From Amoebophrya sp. A120 (Eukaryota; Sar; Dinophyceae; Syndiniales; Amoebophryaceae), in assembly GCA_905178155.1 (NCBI GenBank), contig CAJINV010000015.1, positions 1,175,495 to 1,239,494 of the forward strand: a stretch of DNA of 64,000 nucleotides. The letters are read 5' to 3'. This document shows positions 47,689 through 59,200 of this stretch, piece by piece (within the stretch, counting starts at the first letter, position 1; each line of letters starts with the position of its first letter). Under the pieces are notes generated by a model. It saw only the letters and a list, made by a program, of their open reading frames with translations. It searched no databases and was not told where the DNA came from. A program made the position numbers and the translations under genes.

Positions 47689-48497
47689 AAGGGAAATTGG
47701 TCTTTGTCAACTTGCGTAGAGTCGTGTTTCAATCATCTTCCTTGAGTTCTGTAAGTAGAAGCCTAGGATGAAAATTTAAGTACGATTCCATGCAAGTTGT
47801 GACAACTTCTTGGGTGTTGAATACATGAGGTACAGCCGGGTGGAGGTAGACAGAATCACTTTCGTTGTAATAGGCTGCATTGGGAGACGTAGTAGCCTTT
47901 TTCATCGTAGGTGGACGCAGCAAAATCCTTGCTTTGTTGACCTGCTAGCATCTGGCTCCACAACATGCATACAAATAATCGCTGTGCCTGGTGGGGCACT
48001 TGATGTTCAAATTCATCATCCTGCGAGCATTATCCGCCAAGATGCTCTTGGGTTCTGTCACAGGTTTTTTCTTCTGTGGCCTACGGTCAACATCCACAAC
48101 TAACTTCTAATGTTTTTCTAGCTGTACATTCAAAGATCGTGCGCATAAGAGAACGAGTATGCATCTCACGATCCTGGATGTGATGGCTATAATTAAAAGT
48201 ACAGCATTCACTATCAAGTTAGAAGTTGTGTGCAAGGCATCTCGTCGTTGGATTCTGGTTGTTCGCCTACCTCCTGTCGCCGCGCTTGTGCGCGTGAAAA
48301 TTATAGTTATTTGGTGGTGCGTTCAATAATTAAGCGGGAGGTGCTCAAGCTCAACATACAAGTGAAGTATCAAATATCAACATCAACCCGCATAGTTCTC
48401 TGTGAAGAAATTCTGCAAATCTTCTTGCCCCTCAATTCATTTCTATATAGAGAGACTCAAAGACTTCGAATTGACAAAGCTCTAGATGTAGTGCTAG

Positions 48498-48701
48498 CTA
48501 CGCTCCGTGTTCGCGGCATAAATTTTCGTTCAGAAACGTCACTAATTTCGACGCGGTGGCTTTGTCGGCAGATTTGCTGCTTCCGCTGGCGCTCGAGCTG
48601 CTGGCAGCACACAACTGCAGCAATTTTTTCACTTCCTGCTCCTTTTTGCTCAGCTTCTTCGTCAGGTCCGCAATCTCGTCCCGTAGCCGCTCCTTTTCCA
48701 T
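48498..48701 (-). CDS. Possible first exon of an unresolved gene: short coiled coil
   Basis: An ATG at 48701 opens 67 codons starting MEKERLRDEIADLTKKLSKK, a clean heptad coiled coil, followed by a Ser-rich tail, and ends at TAG. Composition is like genes 6 and 9. It could be a small protein on its own, or an exon that joins the Ser-rich segment at 47.3-47.7 kb. I could not find a donor that gives a clear in-frame join. Confidence 0.4.
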   Translation of the reverse strand: MEKERLRDEIADLTKKLSKKEQEVKKLLQLCAASSSSASGSSKSADKATASKLVTFLNENLCREHGA

Positions 48702-49673
48702 CGAGTATGCAGAAGGATTAGAAGTGAGGGAATGATAGAGCAGGAAGTTCGTCTATTGTTGTTCACGGTGGCAGTTCGAGTTTTTGTGTGGCTCTCGCTA
48801 AGTTACAGAGTGCGTTTGTACTTAAAAGTGGAGAAAAATAGAGTGGGTAGTTGGCTCGAATTGTAATTTGCGAGCTTACGGTTACTTAGAAATAGGATCA
48901 AAGTATCGACATTAAAGTAGTAGTCATTTTATACATAGTTAGAGGCGGGCAAGAATATAGCTTTCGTGATTTTCTAGGGGACTACTAGACTACAACTTTC
49001 TAGTACTATTTCGCTTCTTTACAACTTCCATTCAGTGCCCTAGATTCTTGTTATTGTACGGGGAAGTTAAGTAGTAGTACAGCAGAAAACTAAAATTAGT
49101 TTTCACGCTTCTGTCGCTTCTAAAAAAAATGTAGTTTCTTATCTCCGAAGTCGCGGCCCTATCTCCATTTGCAGGAAGTGGCAAGATCATCACAAACGCG
49201 ACAAATGCCAAAGATGGTACTTGCACACCTTGCAGCTCACAAAGCAGCCTGTACATAATACGGTGCACCGCATCACGCACAAGAAAGCCAAAGCTACTTC
49301 TACTAGCGTGACAAATTTAATACAGAGGCAGAGGTGGGCCTTTCGTTTATTTCCATCGGCAGATGACTACAAGGTCTTGGGGTAAAAATATATTTGACTT
49401 CTTGGAAAATATATTTTACCCTCTTCTTTCTTACTCTTGAAAGTACTTTATTTCGTTCCGATCGCTGTCGCCGGGCGGGGGCGACCTCGATCAGGATCAG
49501 GACCACGAATATACTACTGTTGCGAGAGGTTGTCCTATTCCAACTGCGGGCACGCAGCAGCATCTTTTACAGTGCCCCTCAAGGTCGCTCTTAATGTTAA
49601 TCCTGGGGGAAAAATAATTTTATCAACCACAAAGACCAAAATCGTAACAAGACATATCAACATAGGCAGCGCC

Positions 49674-50055
49674 ATGGACCAGCGAGGACTGGCCATTGCT
49701 GCGGTAGACAACCAAATTTATTCGAAGTATTTATTTCCTACACAGCTACTAGCTTTTGAGTGTAAGATACCCAAGCCGCCGAAAGGTGGCGCAAGTAGAA
49801 CCTACCCACAAATTGAGCTGCAAAGAACCAATAGAAAAGTCCGTGTATTAGATGGGGACAATTTATTTTACAGTAGCGGTAGCACAAGTACATATCGTCC
49901 TGGTACAACTAGAACTACAGGGTAAGTACAACTTATGTGCTCGGGCAGCCAGCGACTTGATGTTGTTACCCGGATCCTGCAGTCAGAATCCAGGTCACGG
50001 TCGCGTAGTTCTCCCGTGCTATATTCATAACTTGCTAAAGAGGGCGGGTCAATAG
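49674..50055 (+). CDS. Gene 8: small plus-strand protein with one short GT-AG intron (about 106 residues)
   Basis: The ATG at 49674 sits in a good context (GCGCCATGG) and opens MDQRGLAIAAVDNQIYSKYL, followed by a Lys/Pro-rich stretch (CKIPKPPKGG) and a polar tail. The frame would stop at 49923, but the stop lies inside GGGTAAGTAC, a strong conventional donor at 49922. Using the CAG at 49980-49982 as acceptor removes 61 bases and continues in frame with GQNPGHGRVVLPCYIHNLLK to a TAG at 50053-50055, 107 codons in all. A second acceptor 11 bases further on gives a shorter end. It is the only supported plus-strand gene and converges on gene 9. No family recognised. Confidence 0.45.
49922..49982 (+). 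other. Possible short GT-AG intron, gene 8
   Basis: 61 bp from GTAAGTAC to CCTGCAG. Donor is a near-perfect consensus; acceptor choice is uncertain. Confidence 0.45.
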
Positions 50056-50062
50056 AGATACT

Positions 50063-50113
50063 GATCTTCATTCAAAGAACCAGCAGGGCCAGTGCTGGTT
50101 CTTTCCGAAGATC
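50063..50113. terminator. Strong hairpin between convergent genes 8 and 9
   Basis: A perfect 12-bp stem (AAAGAACCAGCA at 50074-50085, TGCTGGTTCTTT at 50093-50104, 7-base loop) is extended by GATCTTC (50063) pairing with GAAGATC (50107). It sits just past both 3' ends. A role in 3'-end formation is inferred from position; it is not a bacterial terminator, as no T-run follows. Confidence 0.5.
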
Positions 50114-50233
50114 TTCAAATCACGAGTACATCATATTGATTCACTCTATTTTTTCGATTTATCTTTATTTTCCAATTCTGCCTTGCCAGCCGCTTTGAGG
50201 TCGTGTATCTTCTTACTCATCCCTATGATTCCC

Positions 50234-53200
50234 TTATGACATGCGCAACCGTTACAATCCCAAACGTTGCAGTAGATGCATGAGGAGCATGACAGACTCG
50301 CAGAGCGTTCCACTTTCTGCAATACAAATTTCGCCAGATTCTAGTGCGGCTTTTGACTCCAGAACTACTTGTCATGCGCATTGCTGTGGGGGTAGGCTAG
50401 ATCATGCACTTCTTGCATCACAGACTTCCCTATTCTATTGTAACGTTTGAGATTGTAACGTTTGAGCAAGTCATATCCCTTAGAACTATTTTTTTCATCT
50501 TCTCCTACCTCGTTCCTGTGCTGGCTCACCATTTGCAGCCCCCGGGTATGGATTGCAAAAGTGTCTGGGTCTGAAAACTTGTGATGCTGGGTGGCGTATC
50601 ATGAAGAGGCCACAAGTGCTGGCTCAGCATGACAAGCGTTCGAGCTTTTAGGTGTTGCCTATTCTGCACGACAGCAAAATGGGGCTCTTGGGTAACGTGC
50701 ATGACAGATTTAAGAGTCATGTCAGACAAGCATGACAGATCTCGCATTCTTCGAGACCCCGACATTTTTGCAGTTGATACCGGGTTTGGGACAGCGACTG
50801 GACCGTATTCTGGTGCGTGATGTACGCGTTCAGCTGCTCCAGGATCAGTTGTTGGTACTCCTCCCTTTCCTTCTTGCTCTGCCCACAGAAGACCTGGGAA
50901 AAATCCAGCTGATCAACTGATTCCAGAAGCGACAGCTGCTGCTGCTCACCCCCGACAGTTGTAGTGGGCGTGTTGGAAGTCATAGACGGGGAGGATGCAG
51001 CCGGACCTGCTCCCGAGGTGGTCGCAGCACTGGAAGCGGACGACGAAGAGCTACTGTCTTTGTTCTTGTTCTTCTTGCGATTCTTACTGTTCCCAGAAGT
51101 CGATGCAGATTTATTGGAAGTAGCATTATCTACTGCACCGCTGTTTCCCGCATTAGTATCACCTCCCAATGATGTGGACGTCGCAGCTCCTGCATTTTTA
51201 TCTTCAGACGCGACCACGGTGGCCGCCGAGTAGTTCTGCGTGAACTGTCGTTCCTTCTCCCGGAGCACTTTAAGTTTAAAGGGATCGATAATTTTTCCCG
51301 TATTTTTGTTCACGAGCGGGCCCGCGATGATGGACGAGAGGCCGGCCGGCTCTGGAATTCCTTTTTCAATGAACATGTCCTTGTGCGAAGCCAGGATGTC
51401 CTTCAGCGCGTCTTCCTTCTTTTCCTATCAACTGCAAATATCTTCCCTGGATGTCTGGAGCGCTGCAACGTTTGTCATGCTTAGCTAGCATGACTGTCAA
51501 GTCTGTCATGCACGTTTTTACCCAAAAGCTCCATTTTTCTGTCATGGAGAAGCTCACTCTACTGCGATGCAGAATAGACAACACTGTAATTCTAATTGTA
51601 CCTCCAGCAAAGCTTGTCATGCTTGGCAAAGTCACTTGAGGCCCGTCCTAATCTTTCTCAACCAGCATCGCAAGTTTATTCCAGACCCAGACTAAAAATA
51701 TTTGCAGTTGATACTTCCATCCCGTTCACAATGTCCTCGCACTCCGTTCGCATCTTCGTGTAAATCTTCTCCCACCGGTTGTCTTTCTCCTGCAGGGCCT
51801 TCTTGTGTTCGCGCTCCACCCGCGTCGCCTGCTTTGCCATCTTCACGATCTGTTCTTCCAGCTGCTTGAACTTGCGCTCGTCGGCCTTGGAGCTTTTCTC
51901 GAAATCGATGGTCTTTTTGTGGTATTTGTTGTCGTGGGCAATCTGCATCTTTTGCATGTTGTCCGCCAATTGTGCTTCGTACTCGGCCTTCAGCTCCTCC
52001 CGCAGAGAGGCTTCGGCCTCTTGATTTTCCTTTCTTAAATTCTCGTTTTTGTCCACCTCTTTCTGGTGCTGCAAATGCAGATTTTCGATCTGCTTCTTCA
52101 GATCCTCCATTTTCTTCAGCACGCTTTCGCTTTCCCGATTCGCCTCTTTCCTTTCAATCGTCATCACTTCCATTTTTTTCTTCAACTCGCTGCACTCCTG
52201 CTTACTCGCTTTCATCCGGTCCTGCAGTTGCTTGTTCTGGTCAGCAGCCTTGTTGTTCGCGGTGGCAATCTTCTTTTCCTTCCACTCTTCCGCCTGTTTT
52301 ACCCACTTCTGCTTCTCCTGCTGCTCCGTCGCGAGTTGCTTGTTCGTGCGGGACAACTCGGAATTCAGGCTGGCCACCTGCTCCTTCAGTTTCTTCATTT
52401 CGTCCTTCTGCTTGCTCTGTGCCTCCTCAAACTCCTCAAGTTTCTTGTGCAGCTTCGCCATGGCGGCAGCATGCTGCTGCTGATTCTCTTCCAAAGCAGA
52501 CGAAGATGAACTGGAAGAAGCAATGGTGCTGGCAGTTACGACGGCTTTGGAGAGCGGTGGCACGACCGCCGTTCCGGAAACCAACCGGCTTAACTCCGGC
52601 AAATCCGGTGGCAAACAAGGCGGCACGATAGCCTGGTGCTGGCCCTGCGCTTGTTGCGACGTGGCGGTGGTGGTCGCGTTGTTGTTATTGAAGGGGGTCT
52701 ATCAACTGTAAAAATGTCTGGGTCTGGAAGAATCCAACTTGTCATGCTGATTTTGGATTCTAAAAAAATCTGTATTGCATGAGCAGCAAAGAGAGTCCAA
52801 GTTTTGCTACACGGAAAGAGCATTTGCCATGCGGTATAGGCATCAGGAAGCCCTCACAAAATCTGTGATGCTAGGGCATGCATCATAGACATCAGAAGTC
52901 ATGCAAAATGTGCATGACAAACCTGGCAATCTTCCAGACCCAGACATTTTTACATTTGATACGGTCGTGCTGGTCTTAGAGGTTGACGCCCCACTGCTCG
53001 ACGACATTGTAGTGCCGATCAACGTATCAAATTCAAATATGTTCGTGACTGGTCGTAGGAAAGAGTCTTCGCGCGGATGTTTATTGCCATGCACATTTTG
53101 CATAGCCGTGTGTGTTGTTGTATGCCCTAGGAGCATAAAAATCTTCGCAGGTTTTGATCCATGCGGTCTTCTTATCCGCATGAGAAATGTGGATAACCTC

Positions 53201-56200
53201 CTCCCATAGCAAAAACTGGAGTCCTCTACAACTTGTCGCTCATGCAATACAGATTCTTATTTCAGAATCCAAAGGCCGCATGACAAGTACTAGCTACACA
53301 CCCTACTTTATTCCAGACCTCCCAGTCAACATTATATTTGCAATGCATAGAGCGGCAGCTGGGGGTCGTGTTCCGGCAGTGCGGGAGGGATCATTGGAGG
53401 GGGCGAAGGACCACACGGCCCAACGTTACTGAGCCGCGAAGGTGCGGACGCGAGCAGATTTTGGTTGGAAGAAGTCGCAGCTGGGGGTCCCACCACTTCT
53501 GCCTCCTGGGCACGTGCACGACCAGAAGAACTGGCTTCATTTTTAACACAGCCCGCGTCGACGTCATCGAGGCCTTTACTAGTTGTAGCCACCTGGGCCG
53601 CGTGGGCAGCTGCCTCGTGCGTACTATCCTGAACATTTTCACCGGTGAAGGACGAAGAAGTCGGCTCTAATACTGACGTGGTGTCTACTTTGTCGTGTTT
53701 GTCACCACTTTCAGTTTTATGTATTTGCGATTTTTCTTCATCTTCCTTGGCGTGGTTCGCATCTTTGTCAACGGTTGTCGGCTTGATGATAATATTTTTC
53801 TTGTTCAGGTGTTTCTCTTCGTCTTGTTTCTTGTGTTCGGCACCGGAAGAACTCTTGTTTCTTGTGTAATTATAGGCCCCCGCGGCCTGGTCGTCCTTCG
53901 AAGTAGATGAATTTTGTTGAAAAACACCCAGAGTCGGCGCCGCGCTCACCCCCGCCTCGGAGTTGGTTTGCACCGAATGCTGCAAGGGGTCGGTAGAAAC
54001 ACTACTCGTCACGTCGGGGTCTGGTTATAGGAGTTTGTGAAGAATTTCAGCTTCGAAGTCAGGTAGCTAAGCCGCGATGCATCAATCGCGCCGTAGCTGC
54101 ATCGATGCATGTTACTCTAGAAGTTCGTCAATGATTCTTGATCGATTTACAAACAACGGTAACTCTTCTAACTCTTTCAAGTGCTTGTTACTTTATCCAT
54201 TCCACCTCTATCCTCGATGTTGAAACAAGATTAAGAGCTAAAGTTGTAGAAGTCAGTACCTCCCCCAGTGGGTTGCTGCTCCTGCGCCAGCCCTTCTCCG
54301 TGCAGTTGCCCAGTGGAAGAACTCGAACTTCCGTCTCCAGCGGCAACATTTCCACTGCTCGTTCCACGTGCGGGCGGGTTGAAGCTGTTGTAACTGTTTG
54401 TCAAAGGAGAGGACGTCGTAGCACCCGCTTGTTGAGTAGTGGTGGTTGATGTTGTTCCTTTGCCCTCGCTGTACTTGTTCATAGCTGTACTAGAGCCAGC
54501 ACCTGCTGTGCCAGAAGAAGCGCTATTGTTGTACGAAAAATTATTCTTGCTGCCACCTTTGTGCACGGGGCCAGTGCCAGTGCCGCTATTATTTTTCGTG
54601 CCGATGATCCCGTCCCGCGGAGATGTGTTCTGCGAGGTAAATTATCAAATGCAAAAATGTCTGGTGTTTTGTCTGGAAACAAGACCTTGGTACAGCACAG
54701 GGAAGAGAACGACTTGAACTTTATGAAGAAAGAAAATAAAAGAGAACTACGTGTTTGCACTATTTAGAGAGAGATTAAGCATGCTAATATGTCCACCGGT
54801 GGAACTAACTATTACTACTTATACTATCACTTGCGCAACGTACAAATTGGGTGCAATGAACTTCTGCCCACGGGGTCCCGCAGGCTCTACCGAGGTGCTA
54901 CGCTGGCCAAAGCGCTAGGCACCTGGGAGCCTGTGGGTGCTCGCGCAGTAGTGTCATGGCCGTGCGAATAGCACACCGTGGGTGCATGCTCACTACTATT
55001 CGCTGACACTACTACTGTTCATGACCCTTCCCCCAAAATGCAAAAATGTCTGGGTCTGGAAGAGTCATGCTGTTTTTGCATGACACGGAAGGTCTGGCAT
55101 GGAAGCTCTAGCATCACAGGTTTCGAGAAGCGTTTGCAATGCCGAATCCGCACGACAAATCCCCCATTCTGGTGACAGAAAGTGGGAACTTTTGCTGCCT
55201 GTGCATGAGAGATTTTTCTGTGCTCTCAAATGCGCATCACAAGTTTGTATTCTCCAGACCCAGACATATTTGCAGTTGATATAAAATTGTGATGCTCCGA
55301 CGAAGACCCACTGCGCGGCTGTGATAGTCAGTAAATTTCAGGAGTTCTTTCATGTCGTTTGCGAAAATGAGTCACACAACAACTTCAACTGGTGAACAAG
55401 CTTTTCAGCATAAGTACGACGTGGTCGACAAAAACGTCGTAACAGCCTTTTTTAGAAAAAGAACAAGTGTACAAAAAAATCGATTTCGAATTCGATGTAA
55501 TTTCTATATATCAGTACGTAATTCATCTTCCCGCGAGGTCCCTTTTCGGTCGGCGTTGCGTTCATCATATTGTAGCTGCTTTTGTTGTGCTGGTACAAGT
55601 TGTAATTTTCTTTGTCCTTCCCGTAGTGGCCGCCACTGTACGACCCGCTCCGGGGGTGAGCATATCAAACGCAAATGTGAAAAATCTCGGTCTGGAAACT
55701 TTTCATGCTGGTTGAAGGATCCTCAAGGGGAAGCAGCAAGTTGTGGCGGCAAGGCATGACAAGTTCTTTTGGAGATGGTGCTAGAACTACGTGATGTCTC
55801 TTCTGCATCTGCAGGGAAGGGTAAACACACTGGGTAGTTTCATCTGCATGACAGAAAAATGAACGTTTTGGGTGCAGGTGCTCAAATAAAGTGTGCATGT
55901 TGACAGGCTCGCTCTATGTATTGCCAACATGCAGCTCGCCGAGCATGACAAAAAATGTAGTTAACCTTACATTTATACTTCCGGACCCAGAGATACATTT
56001 GCAATGCGTAGGTGATGTTGACCACCTTGTTGATAACTGGTACCGTGCTCCTGCTGCTGGGTAGAAGAACTATAACTGCCATGGTGCATGTTGTCCTTGC
56101 TCCCGTTGTGGCCATACTGCCAAGTCTATCGTGTGGAAATAACACGTCTGTCACCACCCCAGAGAAACTTAGCAACACAAATTCAGAAGTCAGTCTTGGG

Positions 56201-59200
56201 AGTGACGCCTGACAAGTTCCTCTCTGTACTTATTCTAGAGCACTTTCGCAAGGACAGCCGCATCACAAAAACATTCCGTGGTCCTGTGATTAATTTACAG
56301 CACTGCAAATGCCAAAACACCGTTGGAAATGCCTCTTGTGCTGGGGATGCGCATAATTTTTTCTTTACCGATGTTCCTGCAAGGAAAAATTATCTGCGTG
56401 ACACCTCTGCAAGAATGACAACGCAGTTTTATTTCCTCAGGATAAATTCTGGTGGTGATGATCCCGATTATGCTTGTCCTTACCGCTAGAGGAACTGGAG
56501 GAGGAAGCAGTAGATGCGCCGTACGAATTGAAATTATTGTTGTAATATCAAATGCAAAAATGTCTGGGTCTGGAAAAGTGTAGACTTGTCATGCAGATTT
56601 TCCATCACCCATGAGATCTGGAATGCGGGACCTAGCATGACAGACTCTGCGAGGTCTCTGCCATGCCTATCCTGCATGAGAAACTCCTTTCCAACTTGGT
56701 CAAAAGTGTAGAGCTTTTGGCACTCATGCAACACAGATTTTTGCATGCTTCAGATTTACCATGACAAGTTGCAATCTTCCAGACCCAGACATTTTTGCCC
56801 TGCATATGTAATTATTGCCCACTTGGTCCTTCGAGGAAGTCGCACCGGCGCCTTTTTCTCCACCGCCACCACGCCCGTAGTAGCTGTACGACGACGACGA
56901 GAACCCACTGGCCGCCCCCGCGGCCGCTCCAGTGTGGTGGTGGTGGATTTTCCCGGAACTGCCGCGCCGTGGGTCTTTAAGATTCATGTTTGATGTTCCA
57001 GCTGCACTGGCCGCTGTACTATTGTTCACGTAGTCCCGATAGTCCTTGCCGGGCCCGGAGGACAAATTGTAGTTGTCTGCGTGGTTGTCGCGCCAGTCCC
57101 TGCCGTCACCCCGGTGCTCCCGCTCGCTCGCGCGACTTGGCACATGAAGAGACTTGTGCTCGTGCGACGAGGACGAAGAGGACGAGAGGTTTTTAATGCT
57201 ACTCGTATAACAATTTTCGGCGCCGGTCGATGAAGTATTTTTACCGTGCTGTTCCACCTCATCCAATGACTTTATTCCCGAAGGAGCCCCCCGTTCTTTC
57301 CCGCGCCGCCCGGGAAGAACTACGAGGCCCTCATGCTTGCTGCTGCCACGACCGCGGACATCGAACATGTTGAGCTGATGTTTCTGCTCCTCCATAGAGA
57401 AATAAACGTCTTCGCTGTTAATACCGTCTTTAATATTCCCAGCCCACCGTTTGTAACGAGCGGCGTCCCTATCTGCAGTTCTACCCGACGAGTACAGCTT
57501 GTTCCACCGCCCGCAGGCCATCTCCAGGGAAATTTGACGCAACAGATCCGCGTGTGCGACTTCGCCCGCATACCAACTGTTCTTCCGAAATAACTTATCC
57601 AAGAAAAAAACGCTGTTAGTGTAAATTTGTGATGTGCAACATGCAAGATGATTGCGTCTGTCATGCTTGGCATGCATCCTAGGGTCCATTAAAGGGCGTT
57701 TTCACGTACTGTCTGCGCATGACAGGTTTTTGCTGTCATGCCAGACAAATTTGTAATGCTGTTCCTCCAAAAAAGTTACACCTACAATGTTTTTTTCTTG
57801 GATATAACTCCGGACCTCTCGGCGTGGTCCCGCTTGTTTTTCGCCGCAGCTGGTTAATATCCAATGCAAATTAATACGCGGTCTGGTCTAGTTCTGGAAT
57901 AATTTAAAGCTGTGCTGACGCTGAAGTGCGCATACATTCCCGATCCAGCAGCCGCGAGCATGACAAGATCTACTTCTTGCAAAGCTGTCTCATAGAGATA
58001 GATACGTGGCGCGCACGACATCACATTTACACTGCGTCCTGGCATGACAAAGAACGCTGCGCGTTACATCTAGGTTTGTTCATCAAGCAATACAGATTTT
58101 CATCTAGAAGGACCAGCCTAACAATTACAATTTTGTTTTTCCCGACCCAGACTACGTAAAAATATTTGCCAGGTATACATTCCGATTTCCAAGTTCAGAC
58201 CACTTTGACTTAACAGACGCAGCTTGTGAATTGCAAAAGTATCGCTCTCGTCGTATAAACGCATTACAAATTTCCTCAGCATGAGAAATAAGGTTTGTAA
58301 TGCGGATTTACCTTGAGAAACAGATTAATATTTACATTGCTTGACTTCCGGGTTCTGGTAACGCATACCCCCGGCGACAGGTGACCTTGACAGGTGACCT
58401 TGACAGGTGACCTTGACAGGTGACCTTGACAGGTGACCTCGACAGGTGACCTCGACAGGTGACCGTGACAGGTGACCAGCACAGGTGGGCGCGACAGGTG
58501 GCTACGACAGGTGGCCGCGACAGGTGAAGGCCCTTCCCCCACTCGCGTTTCGCGCACTAAGCCATTATGCGCGCGCCTGGTGTGAGGCGAGGGGCGGACG
58601 CTGTCCGCCCCGATGCCGAACACCCTTCCCCCACTAGTGCTTCGCGCACTAAGCCACTATGCGCGCGCCTGGTGTGAGGCGAGGGGCGGACGCTGTCCGC
58701 CCCGATGCCGAACACCCTTCCCCCACTAGCGCCACTAGGGATGGGCACAAGGCCCCAGCGTGGGGACCCTGTCCCCACGCGTGGACCTTGTTTGTAATGC
58801 AAGACTTGCATTTGTACGAGTACGATGTTTTTGCACAGGATACACCTCTTCCTGGTACAATTCTTCAGCGGAGGAACTTCTAGGTGAAGATGCTAGCGCA
58901 CCCTCCCCGAAAGCTATGCAAGAAAAAAACTGTGTAAGTGTAGCTCTGTAATGCGGGAGAACATGCAAGAGAGTTTAAACCTGTCATGCCAGACAACCAT
59001 GCAAATCCTGTTTCCAGGTGTGTTTTCCGACGTTACAAGTCACCCATGACAGGTTATTTTCTCTGTCATGTAGAGCTACAACTCTGTGATGCTGTCACCA
59101 GCCAAACAAAGTTAAGTTACACTCACGCAGTTTTTTTCTTGGATAGAAGCACGACTCCGGTCGTTTTTTTTCGAAATAGCCGCCCCAATTCCAGACGACT

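Larger units (their letters stand above)
46703..49673. other. Gap with unresolved exon-like segments
   Basis: Contains the two candidate minus exons listed above (47311-47688, 48498-48701). Otherwise AT-rich with no intact introner. A short foldback (AAAATATATTT and inverse) lies near 49385-49420. Confidence 0.5.
58225..58842. mobile_element. Introner F with internal tandem repeats, gene 9
   Basis: 618 bp. Family F ends (TTGCAAAAGTATCG at left, CGATGTTTTTGCACAGGATA at right) with TSD CAGCT (58220-58224) and CACCT (58843-58847). The middle (about 58340-58790) holds a 13-bp tandem array and a 92-bp duplication. Excision joins LYQEEV to RLLSQSG. Confidence 0.82.

Noticed and set aside
58376-58527. 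CRISPR-like array of regularly spaced repeats
   Set aside because: The period is 13 bp with no unique spacers; it is a simple minisatellite inside an introner of a eukaryotic gene.
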